Shown here: positions 43,461-54,714 of the stretch, one piece after another
Layout: each line of letters begins with the position of its first letter
Position numbering within the stretch: position 1 is the first letter of the stretch
Source: Tridacna crocea
Lineage: Eukaryota > Mollusca > Bivalvia > Cardiida > Cardiidae
Assembly: GCA_943736015.1 (NCBI GenBank)
Contig: OX031065.1
Span: 24,008,427-24,072,426, forward strand
Reading direction: 5' to 3'
Length of the DNA: 64,000 nucleotides
Position numbers and translations under genes: made by a program
The notes under the pieces: model-generated
Databases searched by the model: none
Seen by the model: the letters and a program-made list of their open reading frames with translations, nothing else
What the model was told of the DNA's origin: nothing

Positions 43461-44000
43461 CCTTCAGATTCTGGGATGAAAATTTTACAAAAGTACAAAA
43501 AATTATCCTTATACTCCCAAAGCCTTACGGTGTTCTTTCATAAAACCCCAGTAGTCGAAAACCATCTGACAACAAAAGAAATTAGAGATTCACTGCAGCC
43601 CAGTTTGACACCAACAGGAAACACGATATATTTTTACATGAGCATTTATATACCGGAAATACACACAGGAAGCTTCAAGCACAGAGTATGAAGAAATTAT
43701 TATGGAGTACAATTACATTTTTATTATGTTATGGAATTTAAGCGTAACTAGTCATGTGCCAGTCACTTAACATTCCCCCAATGTTTTTTTTTTTTTTTTT
43801 GCGCAAAATCTAAAATACCTTAAGAGGCTACATAGCCTTTTAAGGGAATACCATTAAAAAAGAATGTAATTCTATGCTTCTTAATTATTGATGATTTGTA
43901 TTGTTTTTTTTTTATATGAATTTCAGTGACATATATATTTTTTTAATTTTGTGTGATTTGAAAAGTCTACATGTCCACCTTTAAAGTATTTTCTCCTGTT
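43461..44000. other. No recognised gene
   Basis: A 71-aa ORF (43,476) has no recognisable features. A run of 17 T is at 43,784-43,800. Confidence 0.35.
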
Positions 44001-44215
44001 CGAGGGCTCAACGCAAAACTATTCTATGTTTTTACAAATTTTTCAGGAAATGGAAAAACTGATTCATTTTTCTTGTATCGTCTTTTGAAAATATTTCAAT
44101 CACCAAAATATCTGAAAGCCCTTGAGAAACAACAAATACTTGAAAGTTTTAATAAAAAAAAATGATTCTCATTTTATAGCACATTTTTCACCTTAGAATA
44201 GTTTTGCGCTTGAAA
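44001..44215. mobile_element. Small MITE with CGAGGGCTCAACGCAAAACT end
   Basis: The left end CGAGGGCTCAACGCAAAACT-ATTCT faces AGAATAGTTTTGCGCTTGAA inverted at 44,194-44,213. The same end, inverted, is at 54,195-54,219 (AATAGTTTTGCGTTGACCCC). A related palindrome (GCAAGACTATTCTA ... TGGAATAGTTTTGC) follows at 44,241-44,277. Confidence 0.5.
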
Positions 44216-44747
44216 TCACGAAAATGTTATAGAATTTGTTTTGCAAGACTATTCTATCTTAAGTTGGAATAGTTTTGCAATACAAAGAAACAAACATAAA
44301 AACAAAATAGGTGATGGGAAAACTATTCCAACTTAAAATTTCAGTAGTTCTAGGCTACTTTTCTGATGACGCAGAGGCGTATACTTTGATGTTTGAGGTG
44401 ATATGACAATACTGCATGTATGCTGAGTCTGTCCTAACTATAAAATTATCAAGCTTTCTATTTTCACAAATGGAACAAAAACATGCATTGTTTGAAACAT
44501 TAGCAAAAACTGATTTTCAAAGCACTCTAATCACAACAGTTTAAAAAAAATATATCTGGAACGGTCATACAGTAGTTTTCTTTAAATATTATGTAGTTGA
44601 TATCTTCCACTCAGCCAGTTAGATTTTGGAATCATCATCACCTCTCATGATTGTTACCAAACATGATAAACAGATGACACAATGATGATTTTTTTTAATT
44701 ATTACTTATTACTTGGTAAATCTTAATATGTGTATTATTGGGAGCAG

Positions 44748-46628
44748 TAAGAAAACTGCAAACTCACAGATGCAGTAATCTGTGATAGATGTGGTGAATA
44801 CAAACACACATCTGGCATCTGCCAAAGACCTGTCAAATGTGTAAATTGTGGTAAAGATCACAGTGTGACTGTGAAGTCTGGAATCAGAAAGGTTTCATAC
44901 TTTGAAGCAAAAAAACAAATCGAGACAGCTTTTGAACCTAGGTACTCTAAGATAGTTCAGTCAGCACAAGCAAAGCCTCTGACGAGAACATGTGGAACGC
45001 AGTATGATCCCGTGGATTTTGAGGTAGGCGCTAAACCTTCCTCGAAATGTACGTCTCAATCTGTCAAACCACCTCAAACTTCTGAAACAGGTTCAAAATC
45101 TAACCAAACAAAGAACTCTAGCAGACCAAGATCAGCTTCTATATTTAATTCTTGCGCTACATCACCAGATAAAATCCAGAAAAATAAACCAGATAAAAAA
45201 TAAAAAGACAAACAACAATTCAAACAGACAGAAGAAAGGGTCACAGGATCCTATTAAGCTGGCAAATAAATATGAAAGTTTAGAAGATATGGAGTTGGGA
45301 ATTGACTCATCAGTCAAATTGCTTTTAAGTTAATTCATTGTCCCAATATACAAGTAAAATGGGTCAAAAGTCAATTTTACAGTGGAATGGTAGAGGTCTA
45401 AAAACCAACTTAAATGAACTACTAATTCTTTTATCTTTATTAAATCTACAAATTTGTTGTCTTCAAGAAACTTTGATAAACCCCAATGATAACTTGGAAA
45501 TTCGCAATTATTCATAATATCACTACATACATAATGATTGCGAAACAGCATCTGGTGGTTCTTCTATCATAATACATTCTACGATACCTCATCGTAATAT
45601 AGACTTAAACACAAATCTACAAGCAATACCAATAAAAGCATCTTTAGATAAAACTACATAACAATATGCTCTATGTATATCCCACCAAATAATACAGTAA
45701 AATGATTCACAAAATCTTTTACTACAACTACCTAAACCTTACATTATATGTGGTGATTTTAATGGACATAGCGAATTATGGGCTTGTACAGATGATAGAA
45801 GTAAAACAATTGAAAATTTCATTGCAGAGAATGATTTATGTTTATTAATTCCAATCAACATACATACCTGCATCCTGGATCAGGTTCTTTTACAGCAATA
45901 GATCTTTCACTTTGCCATCCTTCCTTGTACCTTGATTATGAATGGAAAGTATGTGAAGATTCTCATGGAACTGATCATTTTCCTATCATCATACAAGAAA
46001 TTGAGAAAAAAAAGATGACAAAATTCCAAAATGGAATTTTAAAAAGGCTAACTGGGAAAAGTTCAATATTCTTTGCCATGAAAAATTACTGACTGACAAT
46101 TTTGAAAATTCTGAAGATCCAATGATTTCTTTTACGGTAACTTTAATTGATATATCAAATCAGTGCATCCGAAAGATTTCAACAAATACTTCAAAGAAGA
46201 AAAAAATGTGGTTTAATGATGATTGCAAAGAAGCTGTTAAAAAACGCAAAGATAGTTTAAAACATTTCAAACAATATCCAACAAAAACAAACTTAAATGT
46301 TTGCAAAATTATGAGAGCTAATGTTCGACGTACTGGTGAACAAGCAAAACGATCTTCTAAACTTAATGCTATAACTTCTATGACAACCATTTGGAATATG
46401 TTAAGGAAAATAAATGGAAAGAATCAAACCATGAAACGCTCACATATTAAAGTAGATGACAAAAACTACGAAAGTAAAGAGGAAATGGCTATTATCCTGG
46501 GTAAAACTTTCAAAACAAACTCTTCTTCTGCAAATTATAAACCGCAGTTTAAAAAAACATAAGGAAGAAGCAGAAATGGAAGATCTTATTTTGAAACGGA
46601 TACAAATGAAAACTACAACTTACCTTTT
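44748..46628 (+). pseudogene. I-like LINE fragment, copy C (ORF1 end to ORF2 RT start)
   Basis: Matches copy A from 23,290 to 25,130 at well over 90%: zinc knuckles (CDRCGEYKHTSGIC), KVSYFEAKKQIETAFE, the ORF1 stop, the ORF2 start (MGQKSILQWNGRGLKTNLNE), CGDFNGH, then DHFPI and MWFNDDCKEAVKKRKD. It stops at 46,628 in the middle of ORF2 with no tail, so this is not a simple 5'-truncated insertion. Frames carry the same early stops as copy A (for example IRNYS-stop), so both descend from an already defective source or are duplicates. Confidence 0.85.
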
Positions 46629-46762
46629 AAAGGCGGAAATTTATACATATCAATGCAATAATGAGTCAAAAATTGTTGAAAACGTCAATAAAACTTTAAT
46701 ACATGTGATTGAAAGCTATACAAATTCACTTACAACTGTTTCGCAGAACATATTCATGTAGT
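46629..46762 (+). other. Open frame after LINE fragment C, weak exon candidate
   Basis: Reads AEIYTYQCNNESKIVENVNK, TLIHVIESYTNSLTTVSQNI, FM and TAG. Protein-like with an NKT sequon, but the donor AT|GTAGTT gives phase 2, which does not suit the exon at 47,674 (phase 0). Probably not an adjacent exon. Confidence 0.2.
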
Positions 46763-47082
46763 TGTCCCTTATTTTAAGGTGGAAAACTGTCTTATGTGCA
46801 GTTACTAAAGTTTTGCACGAATTTTTTTTTTTTTTTTTTTTTTTTTTTTCATTTATTTTATTTTTTTTCAGAATGTAAACTGTTGTAAGTAACAATTTGT
46901 GTAAAATCGTCTTTTTACAAAATGCTTTCCAAAAATCTGTTTTAATATCTTGAAAGTCGTTAAAATTGAGTTCTGTTAAGATTGAATTAGTGATAATAAT
47001 GATTTTCTCAAAGTAAGGAAATAGTTTTTTGTCCTTCCTGTAAAATTTTCGAAAATGCAGTTACGACAGTGTCGCGTTTAGC
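46763..47082. other. No recognised gene; long T run
   Basis: Contains T(28) at about 46,820-46,848. Nothing else. Confidence 0.4.
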
Positions 47083-47318
47083 CCTTGATCTTTTTACCAC
47101 AAGACGGAAATTTTGACTGATCCTAATTGAAAGGATTTGCAGATGACAGTTAATACCATATAGTACTCAAATGATGAAAATTTATTTGAAAGGGTAGAAA
47201 ATATTATTAAAAAAGGAGAAAATGCTGGTTACCAGCATTTAATCTTTTTCCTGCAATGTTTTCATAAGGCTTCTTTCTCTGAGTCTGTAAAATTCAGGGT
47301 TTTGTGGAAAATGATTAA
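47083..47318 (-). mobile_element. piggyBac-type palindromic MITE, copy 18
   Basis: ttgatctttttaccacaaga, long arm with ggatttgcagatgacagtta, centre ggagaaaatgctggttacca, short arm and GTTTTGTGGAAAATGA-TTAA at 47,315-47,318. Confidence 0.7.
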
Positions 47319-47334
47319 TTGTGCTTCACAGACC

Positions 47335-47500
47335 AAGGGTCATTTTAAAAGAATGCTGGTAACCACCATGTCTTCCTTTTCACAGGGTATTTTCAACCCT
47401 TTCATAAATGAATTTCAACTGTTTAGCCAGTCTTACTTTTTGGTCTACTACTGCTTTTAATTTATACAACTCATTAACTCTGTTGTTTGGTTACAGCTTA
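47335..47500 (+). mobile_element. piggyBac-type palindromic MITE, copy 19 (partial)
   Basis: Half of the centre (aagaatgctggtaaccacca, tgtcttccttttcacagggt) and a decayed long arm ending ttaactctgttgtttggtta. Confidence 0.5.
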
Positions 47501-47673
47501 CCTAAATCTTTGATATAGATTATATACGTTCAAATCTAACATGCAATTCACATGAAGTAGGTCCCAGTGCAACGTCATATTGGTGTGTTACAGATACAGA
47601 CTGCGAAACAGACACAAGATGGAAAGGCTTATGTCAGTAGTTATAACAATGGCTGTCTTGTCATTTATTGCAG

Positions 47674-47806
47674 GATTGGTTATTGGGAGAGAATATCAGT
47701 GAAGTTCACCAGAAAATCTTCATTGCAAAGATACTTAATGCCCTGCATAATCCAGCAAAGGTTCATGATATACAACAGCTATTTGGACAATACAAAAACT
47801 TTGAAG
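47674..47806 (+). CDS. Candidate exon of a host gene (exon b)
   Basis: Acceptor tgtcatttattgcag precedes DWLLGENISEVHQKIFIAKI, LNALHNPAKVHDIQQLFGQY and KNFE, then donor GAAG|GTATTC. Start phase 0, end phase 1. It joins in phase to the exon at 51,430. The peptide is amphipathic and charged; I do not recognise its family. A competing frame runs across the acceptor from about 47,588 (KMERLMSVVITMAVLSFIAG, LVIGREYQ, stop), which resembles a membrane segment; both cannot be right unless one base is missing near 47,690. Confidence 0.45.
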
Positions 47807-48052
47807 GTATTCAGTAATTATCTAATTAAAAGTTATTTTATACATGTACAAGCATAATTTGTCATATTTAATTTGTGTTATGCGACCAATTCTAAACCTT
47901 TCGAGCATTACTTCCTATTCAAAGGAGAAAATTAATGACATGGCCCGTTGTCCGTCGTGCGTCCGTCGTGCGTCCGTGCGTGCGTCCGTCCGTGCGTCCG
48001 TGCCTTAACTTTTTCTTTAAAAATCTTCTTCTCTGAAACTACCCATCCAATT

Positions 48053-48166
48053 TTCCGTCTTTGGCTAGTTATGAGCAATTTATCCTTTTCCAACAGTTTT
48101 TTTCTAGAGACTTGTACTGCAGACACGTAAAAACCAGGGCTTGTTCGGGAAAGAGTTAATAAAGTG
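48053..48166 (-). mobile_element. piggyBac-type palindromic MITE, copy 20 (half)
   Basis: ccgtctttggctagttatga to gggcttgttcgggaaagagt-TTAA: the half shared with copy 17, at the left edge of the second duplicated block. A short microsatellite-like run (cgtccgtcgtgcgtccgtgc) lies just before, at 47,950-48,005. Confidence 0.6.
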
Positions 48167-48559
48167 TGACTAAAATAGTAAAAGACATTGCCCTAGTTCA
48201 GTATTCACTGTGCCCTTTGTTAAAGGTACTCATTAGACCATACTTTTTAATCATAAGGCTGAAGGTCCTAAAAAGCGGATTTGTTGAACAGTTTCAAACT
48301 ATCATTTGACGTAAGAAAATTAAAATCTTTTATCACATGTAGTACACGTAGATCTATAAAATATAAACAATACATGTAAAGAGATTGAGCAAGGACAATG
48401 ATAGTGGAAGCTGTTCTACCAAGTGTACTGTACAGCACCTTTTATTTTACTACTGTTTTACATCAGTAATTTGATCCGAAGTAAACAGTGTTTAAAAAAA
48501 AGGTGAAGTTGTGGTGTACTAGCTAAAAGTTGAAGTAGAATGGTTAATGTGCAAACATG

Positions 48560-49600
48560 CAAACATAACAGTATGTGGTTTAGATTAAAACAGTAACATT
48601 GCACGATCTTGATAAAAGAATATTTTTCCAGGCTAACATCCGCATAAAGTGAAGAAGTTTTAGAGATAATTATGGTTCTATATAAACGGTCTAATTTACT
48701 CCTGTTTATTTCTTCAGAAATCTAAGATCCTGCTAAAACTTTTAAAATCATTTAAACATTTAACATTATTTTTTTAGCCGAATGGTTTGGTTTAGCTACA
48801 TGTAAACATACCCGAAAGTACAAACATGTTGAAAATAAACCAAGATGTATTTATATAAGTAAAAATTATTTGACAAATATATGAAACACTTCAGTTATTG
48901 ATGAGTAAGATGAAAAAAAAAAACCTGTACAAAATAAGACAAGTTTTTGCCTCAAGGACAAATGATCATGATAATTCCGTAAAAACGAAGTGTTAGAGTC
49001 TACAATTGTCAATCACTTTTAGCAAACATAAACAGATTTGATCAAAAAGCGCAATAAATTGCTTAACATTAACTTACACATGTGTGCAATATGAAATTTT
49101 TATACCTTCTGGTTGAACTCATGACAAGAAGACAAAATTTTTACCTGTCCCAAATCAAAACCAACTATTCAGATTTTCACACCCTAACCAAACTAAAAAA
49201 TTACTTATCACTTAATTATAGCTAGTAAATTGATGTTAAAGAACTAAAATAAGTTTCAGAAAAAATATATTAATTGGCATTTCTTCAAGGAGCTACATAG
49301 CATCTAGATATGGGTATTATTAGATTTCATGTCAACAGCATGCACGGTTGACAAAGATTCATATTAAAAAAAGTATCCTGATCTTATATCTGGTGTAATA
49401 AAAATTAATAGAGTGGCCTATTGCTAAAGGACAATTTCATTATCAAACACCCAAAATTGCATCATTTTACTGAATTTAACAATACATTTTTATGAAAATG
49501 GAATATGTTTCTCATAGTATCTATTTGCCTTTTACAAAAAACTGATCAGTGATATAAAAACTAAATAAGTCCATTGAGACAATTAACAAACAATTCAATA
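48560..49600. other. No recognised gene
   Basis: AT-rich putative intron sequence with no recognised features. Confidence 0.4.
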
Positions 49601-50749
49601 ACAAGAGGGTCATGATGGCACTGTATTGCTCCAGTAGCTAATAAGTAATAATGCTACAAACCAAACATTACATTACTTGGCCAATTTGTTTCAAACTTGA
49701 AGACATAGCATTTTTTTTCTACAAACTCTGAAAAAGTTATGACCCCCAGGCAAAGCCATTTTTCTCCACAAAGCTATAATTATTTAAATTCTGTTGGAGG
49801 TCCTTACGATAAAGCCACACACCAAATAATACAGGTCTTGAATGTGTGGTTATAAACAAGAAGATTTTCAAAAGTTTCTTTGATAAAAAGGCCCTGTAAA
49901 ACATCAGAACCATGAGGCAGAGCTAAATCTAGTAGCCCTAGGTCTTATTACGATTACTAGGCCTTATGGCTAGGTACAAGTAGATTCTTTAAGTTTTCCA
50001 AATATAAGCCCATGTAAAACTTGTGACACCATTGGCCAAATTTGACCAAACGGCTACAATTTGGACACCCTTTGTAGAGACCCACTGGATAAAGCTACAA
50101 ACCAAATTTGGTAGCTCTAGGCCTTATCACTAGGTAATAGCAGATTTTTAAGTTTCCCCAATATAAGCCCATCTAAAACTTATGGCCGCCTGGACCAGAC
50201 CAAATTTGATCGCAGGGCTATAGTTTTGGCATTCTTGGTAGACACCCAACTGATAAAGATACATGCCGAATTTGGTAGCCCTAGTCTCCATGGCTAGGTA
50301 CCAAAGGGATTTTAAAGTTTTCACTATATAAGCTCATATAATAAAACTTGTGACCCCCAGGATAGGGCCGACTTTGACCTCAGGGATATTATTTGAAGGA
50401 ACTTGGTAGAGGTCCATTAGATAAAGCTACATGCAAAATTTGGTGGCCCTAGGCCTCATCGTTTCAGACATGACGATTTTTAAAGATTTTCAATATTTTT
50501 CAGTTTTGTTGCCATGGCAACCAGAGTTTTTAAAGGAATAAAATTATTGCAAGGAATTCTAAAGAGGACCATGGCAGGATCATTTCTTAGAAGTTTCATC
50601 AAAAATTGGATTGGTAGTTTCAGAGAAGAAGATGTTTGAAATAAAAGTTAACGCACGCAAGGACGGACACACGGATGGACACACGGATGGACGCACGACT
50701 GACACCGGGCCATGACATAAGCCCGCTGGCTTTTGGCCGGTGGAGCTAA
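49601..50749 (+). mobile_element. pearl/HINE-like repeat, TGGAGCTAAA family, full length
   Basis: Same element as 28,178-29,334: start acaagagggtcatgatggca, repeated body units, (GGAC/ACAC)n near 50,660-50,700, GGGCCATGACATAAGCCC, and terminal hairpin GCTGGC-TTTT-GGCCGG then TGGAGCTAAA. The two copies are similar enough to give each other's ends. Confidence 0.7.
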
Positions 50750-50849
50750 ATATGGCTCAGATTATGTGGTTTGTATTGGTAGGGTTAGATAATCATAACA
50801 GAAAAAGGAAAGAAATACTGATATCTGTAACAGTTCTGCAAAATAGACC

Positions 50850-50940
50850 CCAAGGTTGGGATTGAACCCAGAATCTTCAGGTCCAAGGTCGAATGGTTGA
50901 CCACATAAAAACAAAAGCTAGCTCTATAGCAAGACAGTAT
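50850..50940 (-). repeat. tRNA-derived SINE remnant
   Basis: Minus strand: ggtcaaccattcgaccttgg, acctgaagattctgGGTTCAATCCCAACC-type box B. tRNA-like T-arm and variable region; not an intact tRNA. Confidence 0.4.
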
Positions 50941-51429
50941 AAGTATCCCCTTATACAAACATAATTGACATCAAACAAAAAAACAAAATAGGTGATGGGA
51001 AAACTATTCCAACTTAAAATTTCAGTAGTTCTAGGCTACTTTTCTGATGACGCAGATACGTATACTTTGATATTTGAGGTGATATGACAATACTGCATGT
51101 ATGCTGAGTCTGTCTTAACTATAAAATTATCAAACTTTCTATTTTCACGAATGGAACTAAAACATGCATTGTTTGAAACATTAGCAAAAAATGATTTTCA
51201 AAGCATTCTAATCAAAACAGTTTTTTAAAAAAAATATCTGGAACGGTCATACAGTAGTTTTCTTTAAATATTATGTAGTTGATATCTCTCACTCAGCCAG
51301 TTAGATTTTGGAATCATCATCACCTCTCATGATTGTTACCAAACATGATAAACAGATGACACAATGATTAATTTTTTTAATTATTACTTATTACTTGGTA
51401 AATCTTAATATGTGCATTATTGGGAGCAG

Positions 51430-51514
51430 TAAAAGTTGTTCCACCTGTATTGCCAAATTGTCCCGGTCAGATTTCTGATAAGACAGAAAAAGAAATACCA
51501 GATGGACTCTTTGG
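51430..51514 (+). CDS. Candidate exon of a host gene (exon c)
   Basis: Acceptor gggagcag|TA (51,429/51,430) opens VKVVPPVLPNCPGQISDKTE, KEIPDGLFG; the donor is CTTTGG|GTGATC. Start phase 1 fits the exon ending at 47,806, end phase 2 fits the microexon at 57,529. An alternative acceptor six bases on (taaaag|TT) is also in phase and would drop VK. The segment is Pro- and Lys-rich, probably a linker. Family unknown. It lies exactly at the right edge of the duplicated block. Confidence 0.45.
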
Positions 51515-51654
51515 GTGATCATTTTTGCACATGGATATTAAACTATTACACTTCTCGCTAATGACATGTGGCTGAATATATCAGATAGTTGTTTTAAAAT
51601 ATTTATTTGGATTCAGAACAGTCTGCATTATTCAAAGACACTGCACCAAGTGAA

Positions 51655-51735
51655 TGATTTAGACCTCAACCGGGTATTGAACTCACAACCATCAGGTCAT
51701 GAGTCCGACACGCTCACCCGGGCGGGCAAAATGAG
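51655..51735 (-). repeat. tRNA-derived SINE remnant
   Basis: Minus strand: gggtgagcgtgtcggactca, tgacctgatggttgtGAGTTCAATACCCGG. The T-arm box B is near consensus. It lies in the putative intron. Confidence 0.45.
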
Positions 51736-51739
51736 GGAG

Positions 51740-53945
51740 GGGATAAATTATAGATACACAAAGAGAAATTTAAAGATGCTCCTGTCTTGAACCGGAAAGC
51801 CTAGACACACAATTACTTGTTTATAGAAAAATGCTTGTGGTACCCTACACAGTTCAAAGTGAGTCTTGCCCTGTGGTCATAATTATGTTTTAGAAAGAGT
51901 TTATAAATTATCTTCTTTTCTTAAACCATAAAAAAAGCTATTTAGCTAATATTTGAGTATATATTTTTTTTTATCAGTAGTATTATAAAATAGTATTATT
52001 TGAGTGTTGTCCAAAGTGTGTCCATGGGGATAGCTACACATTTTGAATAAGTGTTCTTTTTGGCGAAAGTTACTCAACCACTTTGCTGAAACCAAGAAGC
52101 CTAGATAGTTCATACAAATCTTGTAACATGATCTTACTGTCCTCAAATTATATTGTCCAAAATAATTCCAAGGATGGCCTGGTCCTGGATTCAATTGTTT
52201 AAGATAGAGTTCAGTATTTAAATTTGGGTGCCTTGTCCCTAACCACCAGACGTACAGCTTTGATACATGTATGTAGCAGTATGTAGCATGTCTTTAGTAG
52301 CTCTCTACCAAACATTTTCATAATATAGTACCTTTGATGCAGAATGTTGTAGAAAACAATCGTCTACTTGTTCGGTACAGTATTCCAACCTTTTACAGAC
52401 ATATCCCATCAAGAGAACCACATTTAATTTGTCATCTGCAAATAATTTCAGTCAGAAGTATGTCTTATGGTAATTAAAAGACAGTTCTAACATGAGAGTC
52501 CTATATTCTAGATTTGTTGTAGCCTTGTCTCTTTTCATGGAATCATAAAGTCCATACTTGTTGTGTAATATGTGTATGTATCATTGTCAAATGTCAGATG
52601 ATCAAAATTGCTCAAACTGTGTCCCATCATGTCAAATATGAGCACCCTCCAGCCCCAGCCTTTTGGTGATAACATGTTTAACTAATTATAATGGGTCCAC
52701 CTTCAGCTGTCGACTATGCTTAGGTTGAGTTTTTGAATACTATACATACCATCATCATGAAACGACAGATTCAAATGCAGACCATGCTTTTTGGAAAATT
52801 TATTTTCAAATTAGCTCTTATAAACTCAGTTAATTGATCCATTACCATCCAGGTTTTCTTGTTTAGGTCTGTCTAACTGAATTTTTCTATAGCAGTATCT
52901 AAAAAAAATATCAGTGCTGATTAAGCCCAAAACTGGGCAAGTCAGAGTGCCAAGTTTCTTTATACAAGTTTACATCATTTTATATACAAGCATCACCTCA
53001 AATAATTGTTTGGTTATCGCTTTTTCCAACATAATCATATAGAAAGGACTGAAAAGTACATGTTGAATACTTTAACGTTTTTTAAAAAAAAACTATACTT
53101 TGTAATAAAATAGAATACACAAACCTTAAACAGTGTTAAGTTTTGTTCCTCATAGACCTTTTGAGTTGCTCAGCACTATTAGAGATTCAAATTCAGCTTC
53201 AAAGGTCATGTATATATTATTTAAAATATTTGTGATACTGGCTGCAGAACGGAATCAATGACTGCTGACATATTTAATTATGAAATAACAGCATGGTGTT
53301 AAATGCAAAGACTAAACCTAGTCTGCACATGCAGAGAGTTTGATCAGAGACATCAGTTCTCACAAACTGATTCCTTTATAACCAGATAAGAGTGTGGCCC
53401 ACTTATATTCATCTTTTCATTGCTTTTACCACATTTTGACAACCTAAGATTTGGTAGTTTTCAAAGCTTTTCAATGATATTCAAGGGCCATATTCGTACA
53501 TGTGGCTTCAAAAAAACACAATACTCAAAGGCAGCATACAGATGACTGCAATAATCTTTGAAATAGGAGGTATCAAGATTATGGAAAACAAAACCAAACA
53601 GCAAAAAATCTTGTCCAACCCCTCAGTTTATGTTGAAATTATTTAACATAGATTGTATGATGAATTGATTAGCAGGATGAATAAGGGAGTCAAACGCATC
53701 TAGTAGAGGATCTTTACCTAATGTTGATTATCAAATTAATCTTCAAATAGTGCAATATGGCGACTTTGTTTAATAAGTTGAAGTCAAAGCAAAGAGTATC
53801 AAAGTATACAACTTTTCTTCATTAAATTTGTTAAATCTTTCTCATCAAAGACTTAGATAAAGGTCAGATTGAATAGCTACACAGTTTAAGAAAAGTATTA
53901 TGAAATCAGAGGCAAGATTTAAGATGTAATTAAAACCTAAAAATC
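51740..53945. other. No recognised gene; one degraded MITE
   Basis: AT-rich putative intron sequence. About 52,300-52,470 looks like a very degraded piggyBac-type MITE (ctctaccaaacattttcata, ... aatttgtcatctgcaaataa). Nothing else identified. Confidence 0.35.
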
Positions 53946-54219
53946 AATATAGAATAGTCTTGCATTTTGAAATTGAACTTTTCATGCTGGATTGAAGAGC
54001 AATACTATGCTAACTTGAGATAGAATAGTTTTGCACAAAGAATATCCTGATTTGGAGATAGAATATCTTTTAAGAAATTAAATATCTCCAAAACTACTTG
54101 GAGGTTTACTGCAATATTTTAACATAACATGCATCGTACCATTTTAATTTGATAAATGCAAAAAAATAAAACAATTTTTGACAAAAATTGAGTTAAAATA
54201 GTTTTGCGTTGACCCCTCG
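53946..54219. mobile_element. MITE fragment, CGAGGG(G/C)TCAACGCAAAACT family
   Basis: Repeated tagaatagt(c/t)ttgca motifs end with AATAGTTTTGCGTTGACCCC-TCG at 54,219, the inverted terminus of the element at 44,001. The other end is not clear. Confidence 0.4.
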
Positions 54220-54714
54220 TGTTCCAACAGTGTTTTCAATTGTATGAGTGAACTTTAGTTCATTTACAGGTACATGTATCTTTTTCTGTTGGCTCCAGAT
54301 GCATTTAACTCTTTCCATATTAAAAGCTTTGATGAACAATGTGGGTCAAGATCAGACTCCACGGAACATGCAGTATGATCTCCACTGTTCCCTGCTTCTT
54401 TGTAGATTCATGACCGAATTGTTTCTTGATCTTGCAGAAAAATGTATTTTTAGCCTTTGAGACAATGCAATTAATTTGTTCAGTTGTGAACGCGTTAAAT
54501 GCCTAAAATTTGTCATACGCGACAGTAATGAACAATGAAATGGCATTAAATTGATTACCATATTTGATTAAAAAACAAGAAGTAAACAAGAAATTTCGTT
54601 GAAATGATATTCCCCGCCGAAAGAGACCTTTTTTGATACAAACGTATAAGAGGTATTGTGTTTTGCAGGTACATGATTGTGGCCTTTTTGTTACTGGACC
54701 ATGCTGAAATTATA
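54220..54714. other. No recognised gene; dispersed-repeat fragment
   Basis: 54,335-54,480 resembles the 'ggtcaagatcagactccac' type of dispersed repeat. The ORFs of 70 and 69 aa here are read-through. Confidence 0.3.

Larger units (their letters stand above)
42787..44750 (+). repeat. Segmental duplication, copy 1
   Basis: 42,787-43,250 matches 48,053-48,555 and 44,294-44,747 matches 50,982-51,433, at roughly 90-95% by eye. The middles differ: copy 1 has 43,260-44,290 including a small MITE, copy 2 has 48,560-50,980 including a full pearl/HINE-like repeat. The left breakpoint is inside a MITE centre. The right one is at GGGAGCAGTAA, the candidate acceptor of an exon that is present only in copy 2. 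Confidence 0.75.
48053..51433 (+). repeat. Segmental duplication, copy 2
   Basis: See copy 1 at 42,787-44,750. This copy lies in the putative intron between the exons at 47,674 and 51,430, and its right edge coincides with the acceptor of the latter. It includes a 49,601-50,749 pearl/HINE-like insertion not present in copy 1. Confidence 0.75.

Noticed and set aside
43476-43691. 71-aa ORF as a gene
   Set aside because: No domain, no splice signals, and AT-rich surroundings; cannot be supported.
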